This document shows, piece after piece, positions 33,971-42,294 of a stretch of DNA of 64,000 bases; position 1 is the first letter of the stretch; each line of letters begins with the position of its first letter. Source of the stretch: Pseudomonas yamanorum (lineage in GTDB: Bacteria > Pseudomonadota > Gammaproteobacteria > Pseudomonadales > Pseudomonadaceae); NCBI RefSeq assembly GCF_013386765.1, contig NZ_JACARE010000025.1:1-64000 (forward strand), written 5' to 3'. The position numbers and the translations under genes were made by a program. A model generated the notes under the pieces. The model was not told where the DNA came from. It searched no databases and saw only the letters and a program-made list of their open reading frames with translations.

Positions 33971-36928
33971 TTAGAACTGCCAGTCCAGGCTCAACCCCAC
34001 GCCCTGGATTTTTTCCCGGCCAGCCAATTGGCCGGTGTAGTCGAGGTTGACCCGTGTGCTTTTGCTCAACGCCAGGCTCGCCTGCACGCCCACCAATGCC
34101 GCATCGCGCATCAGCGGCGAGCTTTGCACCGCAAACGACGGCCCACCGGCGACAAACGCCAGGTGCTCTTCGGACTCGACGGCACTCAAGCTGTGCTGCC
34201 AGCCCAACGAACCGGAAACGTCCAGTTGCTGCCGGTCATTGAGGGCCAGGGTTTTCGACGCCCGCAGGCCCAGGGTGCTCAGCACCGCGTCGCGGCTGTC
34301 ACTGCCACGCGCCAGGGCGGCGGCGTCGCCTTTCTCGTGAAAGCGTTCGTTGTCCAGATGCACGTAAGCCAGGTTGGCGAACGGCTCAAGCGCTACGGAT
34401 GGCAGGTTCAAGCGGTAGGCGGCCTCGGTAAATACCTGGGCGCTGCGTGCATCCAGCTTGGCCTTCTGCTTGCCGCTGACCTCGCCGTACTGCAAGTCAC
34501 GTTTCACGTCGCCGCGATGCCAGCTGTAGGCGCCGCCGACGCTCAAGCGCCAGTTACCCAGCTCATGCCCGGCATAGGCGCCGAGGTGGTAGCTGTCGAT
34601 GGACGCCGAGGAGTGAGTGCCACTGCCCATGTTCAGCGAGCTGTCGCTGTAACCGGCCACCAGCCCGGCACGGGTCTGCTCGTCCAGGGCGCCGTCGACA
34701 CCGGCCAGCATGCCGCCCAGGGAGCTGGTGTAGCCCGCGGTTTCGCTGCGGCTGTCGGTCTTGCCCCAGCTGCCGAGCGCCTTGACCCACACGTTGCTTT
34801 CACCGGCCACCGGCGTATGGCGCAGGCGATCGCCCACGGCGTCACGCACTTGGCGGCTGTCATTGATCAACATCGTGCCAATGGCCGGGTAGATTTCCCC
34901 GGACAGTTGCCGCAAGCCCTGTTGCGCTGTGGCCAGTGAGTCCGAGCGCAGGATGCTTTCATACACCGGGTTGCCGGCGCCCAGTTGCTCGGCAGCCGCC
35001 GCCACCGAACGCTGGTTACGGGTGGCGCCGACACTGGCAAAACTCGCGTCACTGCGGGCAATGGCCAGTTGCACTCCGTTGGCGGCATAGTCCAGCGTGC
35101 CGCCCAGGAACAGGTAGTTGGGCAACACGGCACCGAACTGTCCCTGGATTCCGCCCGCCGCCTGCAGGATGGTGTACTGGCGCCCCACCAGGCTCTCGGC
35201 CTGCTGCTGGCTGAGCAGGGTCGGACTGTTTTCCAGGGCCAGGGTCACGGTGCCGCCGCCGAGGGTAGCCTTGCCGGTGGCGATGATCTGGTCGCTGCTG
35301 GTGGGGGTGAGTTCGACTGCGTAGGTGGAGCCGGCGGCGAGGTTCACATCCCCGGCCACCTGCAGGGTGCCCACGGAATTGCCCGGCGCCACGGTGCCGC
35401 CGTTATTCACCTGCAAGGCCGCGATGCGACCGGAACCGCCCAAGGTGCCGCTGTCATTGACCGTCACGGCAGAGGTCAGTGAACCGTTCACCGCCAAACG
35501 GCCGCCGTTCACGGTGGTGGGGCCACGGTAGGTGTTATCACCCGTCAGGATCAGGCTGCCCGCGCCGGACTTGATCAGGCTGCCTTCGTAGATACGCTGG
35601 GCCGCTGCCGCCGCCCGGGCTGTACCGACGGCGTAGTCGGTCTGGTCCTGCTGACTCGCACCCGCCCCCACGCCGTTTTCCCAGCCCTTGTCGCGCAGGG
35701 TTTGCTGCCAGGCCAGGGTTTCCACACTGTCTTCGGCCTGACGCTGGATCAGCGCCTTGTCGGAGATCGCGTTACTCCACACATCGCCCTGCCCGGCCGC
35801 CAGCGTGACCGTCATGGGGCCCAGCAGTTGCCCAGGCCCATGCATCGCCCGGCCCAGGTCCGGCACGCCCCAGCCGACCTGGGTGGTGGGTGCGTCAGTG
35901 ACCGCGCCATTAAGCTGGGTGGCCGTGGTCAACAACACCTGCAAGGCCTGTTCGTTGTTCAGGTACGGGTAGCGTTCCATCACCAGCGCCAGTGCACCGG
36001 TGGCATGGGGTGCCGACATGGATGTGCCGGATTTCACCCCGTAGCCGCCCTCGGGAATGGTGCTGTTGATCAACGCTCCCGGCGTGGAAATGCACCAGTA
36101 CTTGGCGATGCCGCACTGGTTGTATTTCTGGTTATTCGCCTTGTCCAGGCCCGACACCGCCAGCCAGTGACCTTCCAGTTCCGGCTGGAAATACGGCAAG
36201 GCCGAACGCACGCTGGCGTTGGCGTAGCCGCTGTTGCCGGCGCTGAACACGTTGATCACCCCGGCCCTGGCCACATCGGCGGCGGCGTCGAGCCAGGTGT
36301 TCTGGTTGTAATGCTGGGCATAGGCCGCGTGCAGGTCGCCCAGGGTCTGGTAGCTGACATCCTTGGGCTGGCTGCCCCAGCTGTTGTTGATCGCGCGCAC
36401 GCCGGAATCCACCAGGGCGCTGTACACCGCCTGGAAGTACTTGGGGTCCGGTGTGGGGCCAAACAGGAAACTGTCGTTGGCGTTGGTGTTGCCGACGTAG
36501 ATCTGCGCGTTGTACGCCACGCCGTGCATGCCCACGCCATCCCGGGCCGCGCCCATGGTGCCGGTCACATGGGTGCCGTGGGAGTCGTTGTTGGGGTTGA
36601 GGGCGCCGGTGGTGTTGAACGGGCTGCCATCGACGTAGGTACCGCTGGCGGTGACCGCGTGATAGCGGTCCTTTGAGGCTTCGGGATGATCGGGGTCAAA
36701 ACCCGAGTCCAGCGCGCCGATCTTCACGCCACTGCCGGTGATGCCAGCCGCGTAGGCCTCATTGGCTTTCATCCGGTCCAGACCCCAGTCGCTCTGGAAC
36801 TCGGCCGAACGCCAACTGGCGGGATCGCCCGGTTTGCCGGTTTCGAGGTACTGCCCGTGGGCCGCCACGGACAGCAGCAGCAAGGAGCCTGCGGTGAAGG
36901 GTTTGAAGCGAGGTGAATCGGTGATCAT
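33971..36928 (-). CDS. prtA: Autotransporter serine protease (subtilisin-like), first copy
   Basis: A 985-residue protein with signal peptide (to about AAHG-QYLETG), S8 protease with all three catalytic motifs (ALDSGFDPDHPE, NDSHGTHVTGTMG, SGTSMSAPHATGALA), an autotransporter repeat (GSLILTGDNTYRGPTTVNGG), and a C-terminal beta-barrel ending LSLDWQF. The passenger is distinct from PrtB, but the C-terminal 450 residues are closely alike, including PNYLFLGGTL and QRSVAAAAEQLGAGN. AAGGA precedes the ATG. It probably degrades proteins outside the cell; substrate unknown. Confidence 0.92.
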   Translation of the reverse strand: MITDSPRFKPFTAGSLLLLSVAAHGQYLETGKPGDPASWRSAEFQSDWGLDRMKANEAYAAGITGSGVKIGALDSGFDPDHPEASKDRYHAVTASGTYVDGSPFNTTGALNPNNDSHGTHVTGTMGAARDGVGMHGVAYNAQIYVGNTNANDSFLFGPTPDPKYFQAVYSALVDSGVRAINNSWGSQPKDVSYQTLGDLHAAYAQHYNQNTWLDAAADVARAGVINVFSAGNSGYANASVRSALPYFQPELEGHWLAVSGLDKANNQKYNQCGIAKYWCISTPGALINSTIPEGGYGVKSGTSMSAPHATGALALVMERYPYLNNEQALQVLLTTATQLNGAVTDAPTTQVGWGVPDLGRAMHGPGQLLGPMTVTLAAGQGDVWSNAISDKALIQRQAEDSVETLAWQQTLRDKGWENGVGAGASQQDQTDYAVGTARAAAAAQRIYEGSLIKSGAGSLILTGDNTYRGPTTVNGGRLAVNGSLTSAVTVNDSGTLGGSGRIAALQVNNGGTVAPGNSVGTLQVAGDVNLAAGSTYAVELTPTSSDQIIATGKATLGGGTVTLALENSPTLLSQQQAESLVGRQYTILQAAGGIQGQFGAVLPNYLFLGGTLDYAANGVQLAIARSDASFASVGATRNQRSVAAAAEQLGAGNPVYESILRSDSLATAQQGLRQLSGEIYPAIGTMLINDSRQVRDAVGDRLRHTPVAGESNVWVKALGSWGKTDSRSETAGYTSSLGGMLAGVDGALDEQTRAGLVAGYSDSSLNMGSGTHSSASIDSYHLGAYAGHELGNWRLSVGGAYSWHRGDVKRDLQYGEVSGKQKAKLDARSAQVFTEAAYRLNLPSVALEPFANLAYVHLDNERFHEKGDAAALARGSDSRDAVLSTLGLRASKTLALNDRQQLDVSGSLGWQHSLSAVESEEHLAFVAGGPSFAVQSSPLMRDAALVGVQASLALSKSTRVNLDYTGQLAGREKIQGVGLSLDWQF

Positions 36929-36959
36929 GAAGAGTCCTTTTTCTTATTGTTGAAATACC

Positions 36960-37214
36960 TGTGGTGAGGGCGCGCCCTGTGAGAAGGGAGCTTGTTGTGG
37001 TGGGGGGGCTTGCAGTGGCGAGGGAGCTTGCTGTGGCGAGGGAGCTTGCTCCCGCTGGAGTGCGCAGCGCTCCCAAAGATTCTGGGGCCGCTACGCAGCC
37101 CAGCGGGAGCAAGCTCCCTCGCCACAGCAAGCTCCCCGCCACAGCAAGCTCCCCACCACTGCAAGCTTCCCCACCACTGCAAGCTCCGCCACCACAACAA
37201 ACTTCCCCACCACA
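36960..37214. repeat. Expanded REPIN with mirrored 17-18-bp tandem arrays (family A)
   Basis: This fills most of the 322-base gap between prtA and aprF. Core arms at 37032-37058 and 37100-37126. Left of the core, four units in exact 18-base register (36960, 36978, 36996, 37014) repeat the first 18 bases of the arm, e.g. AGTGGCGAGGGAGCTTGC. Right of it five complementary units begin at 37127, 37144, 37161, 37179 and 37197, e.g. GCAAGCTTCCCCACCACT. The whole is an imperfect palindrome of about 255 bases. Confidence 0.85.
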
Positions 37215-37250
37215 GAAGCCCCCTTGCACCAGGCAATACTCATCCAGGCA

Positions 37251-38594
37251 TCAGCGGCTCATAGGCCCGAACGCCTCATCCACCTTCGCCAGGTCGGTAT
37301 CGCGCAAATTGCCCGCGTAGTAATGCAACTTGGTCCAGGCCATCAGGTAGTCGTAGCGCGCCTGGGCCAGGTCGCGACGGGTGCTGTACAGCTGCTGCTC
37401 AGCGTTCAGCGCATCAAGGTTGACCCGCTCGCCGCCGAGGATGCTTTGCTTGGTCGACACCACCAGCGCTTCGGCCGAGGTCAGTGCCTTTTGGTAGGCG
37501 CGCAACTTGCTGACGCCCGACAGGCAAGCGCTGAACTGGCGCCGCAGTTCGATCAGGGTCTCGCGGGTCTTGCCTTCCAGCTCGTACTCGGCCTGCTCCA
37601 TGGCGCGGCTGGCCTGGCGGGTGGAGGCCGAGACGCCGCCACCGGCATACAACGGCATGCTGACCTCGATGCCGATGGTGTTGGTGTCGTAGCGCTGGTT
37701 GTAGGTGTTGCCGCTGTCGGATTCCTGCTGCCGCGAACTGGCATAGGCCGTGACCCGCGGCAGGTGCCCCGAACGGTTGCGCTCCACTTCATAACGCGCC
37801 ACTTCCACGGACTGGCGTTGCGAGGCCAGGTTGGGGTTGTTGGTCAGCGCGAGTTCGTGCCAGGTGTCGTAGTTGGCCGGGGTCAGGGTGAAGGCGGCAA
37901 ACCCCGGGTTCAGCGGCGCCAGGTCGGTGATGTTGACGCTCTGCACGCCAATCAGCGCCCCCAGTTCCCGCAACGAAGCGTCTTGCTCATCCAGCGCCTG
38001 GATTTCCTCGGCGGTGGCCAACTCGTAACGGGACTCGGCTTCCAGGATGTCGGTGCGGGTGCCTTCGCCCTGCTGGAACAAATGCTGGTTCTGCTGGAAC
38101 TGTTGCTCGTACGCCTTCTTCTTGGCGCGGGCAATATCGATCTGGTCCTGGGCGAACAGCGCCTGGGTGTAATAGGTCAGCACCCGCACCAGCAGCGCCT
38201 GGCTCTTGTCGCGAAAACTCTCGTCGGCAAACAGCGCCTGGGCCACGCCCTTGCGGTAGTTGGCATAGGCTTCGTAGTCGAACAGCGGCTGTTGCAGGGT
38301 GAAGGTGGAGCCGTAGCTGTTGTAGTTGCGGTCATCGTGATAATTGCCGCCGCGCCCGTCGGGCAAGGTGGCCTGGGAGTTGTTGCGGCCCTTGTTGTAG
38401 TTGTACGACAGCTTGGGCAGCAGGCCGGCGCGGCCGATGGTGCGGTTCTCCAGGCCGGCGTCGCGTTCCTTGATGGCGCCAAGGAACACCGGGTCGTTGC
38501 GCAGGGCTTGCTCGTAGACATCGAACGGGCCCATGGCCGCCTGGGCGCTGCCGCAGGTGAGTAACAAGGCGATGAACATCGGCTTCATGTTCAT
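37251..38594 (-). CDS. aprF: Type I secretion outer membrane protein (TolC family)
   Basis: A 447-residue OMP of the OEP/TolC family with signal peptide MNMKPMFIALLLTCGSAQA. Two repeated coiled-coil halves are seen (EQALRNDPVFLGAIKERDAG; NNPNLASQRQSVEVARYEVE). It forms the exit duct for AprX and LipA with AprD and AprE. The start overlaps the aprE stop by 4 bases; ATG 38588 is also possible. Confidence 0.93.
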   Translation of the reverse strand: MNMKPMFIALLLTCGSAQAAMGPFDVYEQALRNDPVFLGAIKERDAGLENRTIGRAGLLPKLSYNYNKGRNNSQATLPDGRGGNYHDDRNYNSYGSTFTLQQPLFDYEAYANYRKGVAQALFADESFRDKSQALLVRVLTYYTQALFAQDQIDIARAKKKAYEQQFQQNQHLFQQGEGTRTDILEAESRYELATAEEIQALDEQDASLRELGALIGVQSVNITDLAPLNPGFAAFTLTPANYDTWHELALTNNPNLASQRQSVEVARYEVERNRSGHLPRVTAYASSRQQESDSGNTYNQRYDTNTIGIEVSMPLYAGGGVSASTRQASRAMEQAEYELEGKTRETLIELRRQFSACLSGVSKLRAYQKALTSAEALVVSTKQSILGGERVNLDALNAEQQLYSTRRDLAQARYDYLMAWTKLHYYAGNLRDTDLAKVDEAFGPMSR

Positions 38595-39925
38595 TCCTCG
38601 GTCAACGCCGAGCCGGCGCGGTCCAGCAGCGGCTTGAACAGGTAGTTGAGCAAGGAGCGCTCGCCGGTGCGGATGAACATCTCGGCGGGCATCCCCGGCT
38701 TGATCACCAGGCCATGGAGTTTTTCCAGGGCGCTGCTGCCGACCGTGGTGCGCAGCACGTAGTAAGGCATGCCGGTTTTTTCGTCGAGCATCTGGTCGGC
38801 GGAGATCAGGCTCACCTCCCCCGGCACCCGCGGCGTGCGGCTTTGGTTGAAGGCAGTGAACAGAATGTCCACCGGCAAGTGAGTGCCGACTTTGTCCACC
38901 AGGTGCACCGGCAAGCGCCCTTCCACTTCCAGCCGGGTGTCCTGGGGCACGATTTCCAGCAGGGTTTCACCGGCACGCACCACGGCGCCCTCGGTGTGCA
39001 CGCTCAGGTTGACCGCGATGCCATCGGCCGGGGCGTTGATCTCGCTGTGCTGCAGGTCGAAACCGGCGGAGGTCAGTTGCTGTTCCAGGGTCAGGCTGCG
39101 CAGTTGCGCGTCGGCCAGCTGGCTGCGGACTTCCTTCTGGTACTCCTCGCTGTGCTGCTGCAGCTTGAGGCGCGATTCGAGGATCCCCTGCTCCACCCGC
39201 CCACTTTCGCCGGTGTTCTGCGCCAGGTCCTGTTGCACCTGGGACAGTTGCCGCTGGTATTCCATCAAGCGGTTGCGCGGGATGTAGCCGTTGTCGGCCA
39301 GGGGTTGCAGGTTGTTCAGTTGGTCGCGCAGGGATTGGGCCTGGGCGGTCAGGTCGCTGCGGGCGCGGCGCATGCCGTTGAGTTGCGCGGTGGCGCCTTC
39401 GATACTCGCGCGAATCCCGGCCTGTTCCCGGGCGAAGGCTTCGCGGCGGCTGCTGAACAGTTGGCGTTGGCCTTCCAGCACCAAGGCCAGGGCTGGATCC
39501 GGGTTACCGCTCAGCTGCGCCGGAAAAGTGATGATCGATTGGTTGTCACGCTCGCTCTGCCAGCGCGCCACGCTGGCCCAGGCCATGCGGTACTGGGCTT
39601 GCAGGGAGTGCACGTCAGCCTGGTTTTGGGTCTGGTCGAGCTGGAACAGTGGCTGGCCTTGCTTCACCGCTTCGCCTTCACGCACCAGAATCCGGCTGAC
39701 CACGCCGGGGCTCAGGGTTTGCACGGCCTTGCGTTTGCCCGAGACCACCACCGTGCCTTGCACCGGAATCCCCTGGTCCAGCGGCGCCAGGCTGGCCCAC
39801 AGGAAAAAACCGCCGGCGCCGATCACTGTCAGCAGCCAGCCCATGCGGGCAAAAAAACGTGCGTCGTGCTCGGGGTGAGTCTGTTCGTAATCGCGGTTGA
39901 TTTGAATGCTGCTGTCGCTGCTCAT
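38591..39925 (-). CDS. aprE: Type I secretion membrane fusion protein (HlyD family)
   Basis: A 444-residue periplasmic adaptor. One membrane helix (MGWLLTVIGAGGFFLWASLA, about 28-47) is followed by a biotinyl-lipoyl-like strand (VQGTVVVSGKRKAVQTLSPG), a long coiled coil (about 140-290) and the HlyD C-terminal region. ATG 39925 is chosen; the open frame upstream crosses a REPIN and is unlikely to be read. It lies between aprD and aprF. Confidence 0.93.
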   Translation of the reverse strand: MSSDSSIQINRDYEQTHPEHDARFFARMGWLLTVIGAGGFFLWASLAPLDQGIPVQGTVVVSGKRKAVQTLSPGVVSRILVREGEAVKQGQPLFQLDQTQNQADVHSLQAQYRMAWASVARWQSERDNQSIITFPAQLSGNPDPALALVLEGQRQLFSSRREAFAREQAGIRASIEGATAQLNGMRRARSDLTAQAQSLRDQLNNLQPLADNGYIPRNRLMEYQRQLSQVQQDLAQNTGESGRVEQGILESRLKLQQHSEEYQKEVRSQLADAQLRSLTLEQQLTSAGFDLQHSEINAPADGIAVNLSVHTEGAVVRAGETLLEIVPQDTRLEVEGRLPVHLVDKVGTHLPVDILFTAFNQSRTPRVPGEVSLISADQMLDEKTGMPYYVLRTTVGSSALEKLHGLVIKPGMPAEMFIRTGERSLLNYLFKPLLDRAGSALTEE

Positions 39926-39956
39926 GCGCCTGATCCTTGCGGCTTGATGAAAAACT

Positions 39957-40054
39957 GTAGGAGCGAGCTTGCTCGCGAAAAGCCCGAGGGCGCCGTGTTG
40001 ATTCAGGCTGCCCACGTCATCGTTAACGACCTTCGCGAGCAAGCTCGCTCCTAC
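39957..40054. repeat. REPIN, family B, overlapping the end of aprD
   Basis: Perfect inverted arms of 23 bases at 39957-39979 and 40032-40054 around a 52-base loop. The right arm is coding: it encodes the C-terminal RSELAREG-type residues of AprD. The aprD stop (40023-40025) lies in the loop, inside CGTTAACG. Confidence 0.88.
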
Positions 40055-41747
40055 CGCTGGGCTGTTCTCGCTGGCCGGACAGCGCCCGCAGCACGTCCTG
40101 GCTGGGACCGAAGGCCTGCATGCGGCCTTCGTTTAGCACCAGCAGCTTGTCAGCCTGGGCCAACGCCGAGGAGCGGTGAGTCACCAGCACCACCGTGCTG
40201 CCCTGGGCTTTCATCTGCATGATCGCGCTGGCCAGGGCCGCTTCGCCCACGGTATCGAGGTTGGAGTTGGGCTCATCCAGCACGATCAGGCGCGGGCCGC
40301 CGTACAGGGCACGGGCCAGGGCCACCCGCTGTTTCTGGCCACCGGACAGGCCGCTGCCCTCGTCACCGAGCACGGTGTCGTAGCCATGGGGCAAGCGCAG
40401 GATCAGTTCGTGCACGCCGGCTTGCTGGGCGGCCTGCACTACTAACTGCGGGTCGGCTTCGCGAAAGCGTGCGATGTTGTCGGCGATGCTGCCGCTGAAC
40501 AGTTCGATGTCCTGAGGCAGATAGCCGATATGCGGGCCGAGGTCGTCGCGGTCCCAGCGATGGATATCCGCGCCATCCAGGCGCACGGTGCCGGCCAGGG
40601 TTGGCCATACGCCCACCAGTACGCGGGCCAAAGTCGATTTGCCGGAGCCAGACGCGCCCAACACACCGAGGACTTCGCCGGCAGCCAGGTTGAAGCTGAC
40701 CTGATGCAAGGTCGGCATACGCCGCCCCGGCGGCCCCGCGCTGACCTGCTCAAAACTCACATTACCCTTGGGCGCCGGCAAGGCCATCTGCTCGCACTGG
40801 GGCGGGAACTCGCGCATCAGGTTATCGAGGCGCTGGTAGGCCAGCTTGGCCGAGCTCCATTGCTTCCACACGGCAATCAACTGGTCGATGGGACTCAACA
40901 CCCGGCCCATCAGGATGGAACCTGCGATCATCATCCCGGCCGTCATGTCGCCCTTGATCACCAGCAACGCCCCCAGGCCCAGCACCAACGATTGCAGGCA
41001 CAGGCGCAGGGATTTACTCAGGGAACTGATGATCGAACCCGTGTCGCTGGCCTTGTTCTGCAAACCGAGAAACTGCGAATGCACCTTGAACCAGCGCTTG
41101 CGCAACGCCCCCAGCATGCCCATGGCCTGGATGGTCTCGGCGTTGTGCAGGTGGCTGGTGGCCAATTGCGTGGATTGCTGGGAATACCCGCTGGCTTCAC
41201 CCAGAGGTTTTTTGGTCAGGTATTCGTTGAGGCACGCCAGCCCGATCAGCAGCACCGCGCCTGCGCTGGCCAACACCCCGAGCCACACGTTGAACAGGAA
41301 GATCACAAACAGATAGATCGGAAACCACGGCGCATCGAAAAACGCGAACAGCGCAGGCCCTGTAATGAACTGGCGGATATGGGTCAAATCCCCCAGGGAT
41401 TGCCCGCCGTGGCCTTCACCCCGTTGCAGGTTGCGTTCGAAAGCGGCCTTGTACACCCGCAGGTTGAAGCGTCGTTCCAGTTGGCTGCCGATGCGGATCA
41501 CGATAAAGCTGCGGATCACTTCCAGCACGCCGATAAACGCAAAGAAGCCCACCACCATCAGCGTCAACATCACCAGGGTGGTTTCGTTCTGTGAAGACAG
41601 CACGCGGTCGTAGACTTGCAACATATAAATCGACGGCACCAGCATCAGTACGTTAATCAATGCCGTGAAACAGCCAATACTGATCAGAATGCTTTTGTAA
41701 TCGCCAAGTGCTTTAAATAGTGGTGCAACGGGAGTGGTCTTCGCCAT
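40023..41747 (-). CDS. aprD: Type I secretion ABC exporter ATPase/permease
   Basis: A 574-residue ABC exporter with an N-terminal membrane domain (about 1-310, six helices) and a C-terminal ATPase: Walker A GASGSGKST, signature GSGLSGGQKQRVALARAL, Walker B RLIVLDEPNSNLD. It lacks a C39 peptidase domain, as usual for PrtD/AprD. The last 10 residues (GRSELAREGR) are encoded by a REPIN arm and are probably a late addition. ATG 41747 is chosen over the upstream 41816. It powers secretion of AprX and LipA. Confidence 0.93.
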   Translation of the reverse strand: MAKTTPVAPLFKALGDYKSILISIGCFTALINVLMLVPSIYMLQVYDRVLSSQNETTLVMLTLMVVGFFAFIGVLEVIRSFIVIRIGSQLERRFNLRVYKAAFERNLQRGEGHGGQSLGDLTHIRQFITGPALFAFFDAPWFPIYLFVIFLFNVWLGVLASAGAVLLIGLACLNEYLTKKPLGEASGYSQQSTQLATSHLHNAETIQAMGMLGALRKRWFKVHSQFLGLQNKASDTGSIISSLSKSLRLCLQSLVLGLGALLVIKGDMTAGMMIAGSILMGRVLSPIDQLIAVWKQWSSAKLAYQRLDNLMREFPPQCEQMALPAPKGNVSFEQVSAGPPGRRMPTLHQVSFNLAAGEVLGVLGASGSGKSTLARVLVGVWPTLAGTVRLDGADIHRWDRDDLGPHIGYLPQDIELFSGSIADNIARFREADPQLVVQAAQQAGVHELILRLPHGYDTVLGDEGSGLSGGQKQRVALARALYGGPRLIVLDEPNSNLDTVGEAALASAIMQMKAQGSTVVLVTHRSSALAQADKLLVLNEGRMQAFGPSQDVLRALSGQREQPSGRSELAREGR

Positions 41748-41829
41748 GTTGCCTGATCTTCCCTGAGCCTGATGACGCGCAATAGTTTGCCCAGCGCCCC
41801 AATAAGGCGCGAGCAAACATTAAAATCGG

Positions 41830-41845
41830 GTTATAGCGTTATAAC
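41830..41845. promoter_or_regulatory. AT-rich palindrome between inh and aprD
   Basis: GTTATAGCGTTATAAC is a perfect 6-4-6 palindrome about 85 bases upstream of aprD. It could be a regulator site or part of an internal promoter for aprDEF. Only the symmetry is seen. Confidence 0.35.
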
Positions 41846-41851
41846 GAACTC

Positions 41852-42226
41852 TTAGGGTGCGCGTTGTAATAACAACACGGCGCCGGATTTGGAACGGCCC
41901 TCATATTCGCCTTCTTTCTGGCGATTCAAGTGAGTAATGCCCGTGCCCTCGGCATTCATCAACCAAATACCATCGGGAGTCGGCGTCCAACTAACGGGGG
42001 CTTCTCCCAGCCATTGCCCGGCGCACGCGACATCGCCGCCCAATGCATTGGCCTGTTCAATCAAATCCAGCGCGCACACCTGTTCCTGCTGGTGCAGCGC
42101 CCAATGCCCGGCCAGTTGCGCGGACGTAGGTAAAACCAGACTGCTTGCCATTGCTGAGGCTCCTGCCGACATAAGCAATACCTGGAAACACCAGGCCACT
42201 GTAGTGCGAAATAACGTCATCACCAT
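41852..42226 (-). CDS. aprI: Alkaline protease inhibitor (AprI/Inh)
   Basis: A 124-residue periplasmic inhibitor. The signal peptide (TVAWCFQVLLMSAGASAMA) leads to a mature start near SSLVLPTSAQLAGHW. In this family the N-terminal Ser-Ser strand enters the protease active site. The disulfide pair is in QVCALDL and DVACAGQW. It protects the cell from AprX in the periplasm. Start 42226 or 42220. It follows aprX after a strong intercistronic hairpin. Confidence 0.9.
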   Translation of the reverse strand: MVMTLFRTTVAWCFQVLLMSAGASAMASSLVLPTSAQLAGHWALHQQEQVCALDLIEQANALGGDVACAGQWLGEAPVSWTPTPDGIWLMNAEGTGITHLNRQKEGEYEGRSKSGAVLLLQRAP

Positions 42227-42255
42227 CGCCCGTTCAAGGGGTGGATGCAAGGGCA

Positions 42256-42281
42256 GAGGGCAGCGCGTGTGCGCCGCCCTC
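42256..42281. terminator. Intercistronic hairpin between aprX and aprI
   Basis: Arms GAGGGCAGCGC and GCGCCGCCCTC, loop GTGT, one A-C mismatch in 11 base pairs. No T-run follows on the minus strand, so it is likelier an attenuating or mRNA-protecting hairpin than a full terminator. It would let aprX be expressed above the downstream genes. Confidence 0.55.
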
Positions 42282-42294
42282 CTTTACACGTGTA

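Noticed and set aside
36960..37214. Possible CRISPR array
   Set aside because: Units of 17-18 bases follow each other with no unique spacers, invert about a centre, and belong to the REP family; no cas genes.
37224..38564. 446-codon plus-strand frame opposite aprF
   Set aside because: Shadow of the TolC-family gene; valine/glycine-rich without motifs.
39926..40042. Upstream ATG start for aprE
   Set aside because: It reads through a REPIN and into aprD; ATG 39925 gives the normal HlyD-family length.
38714..40222. 502-codon plus-strand frame opposite aprE and aprD
   Set aside because: Crosses a gene boundary and a REPIN on the other strand and shows no domain.
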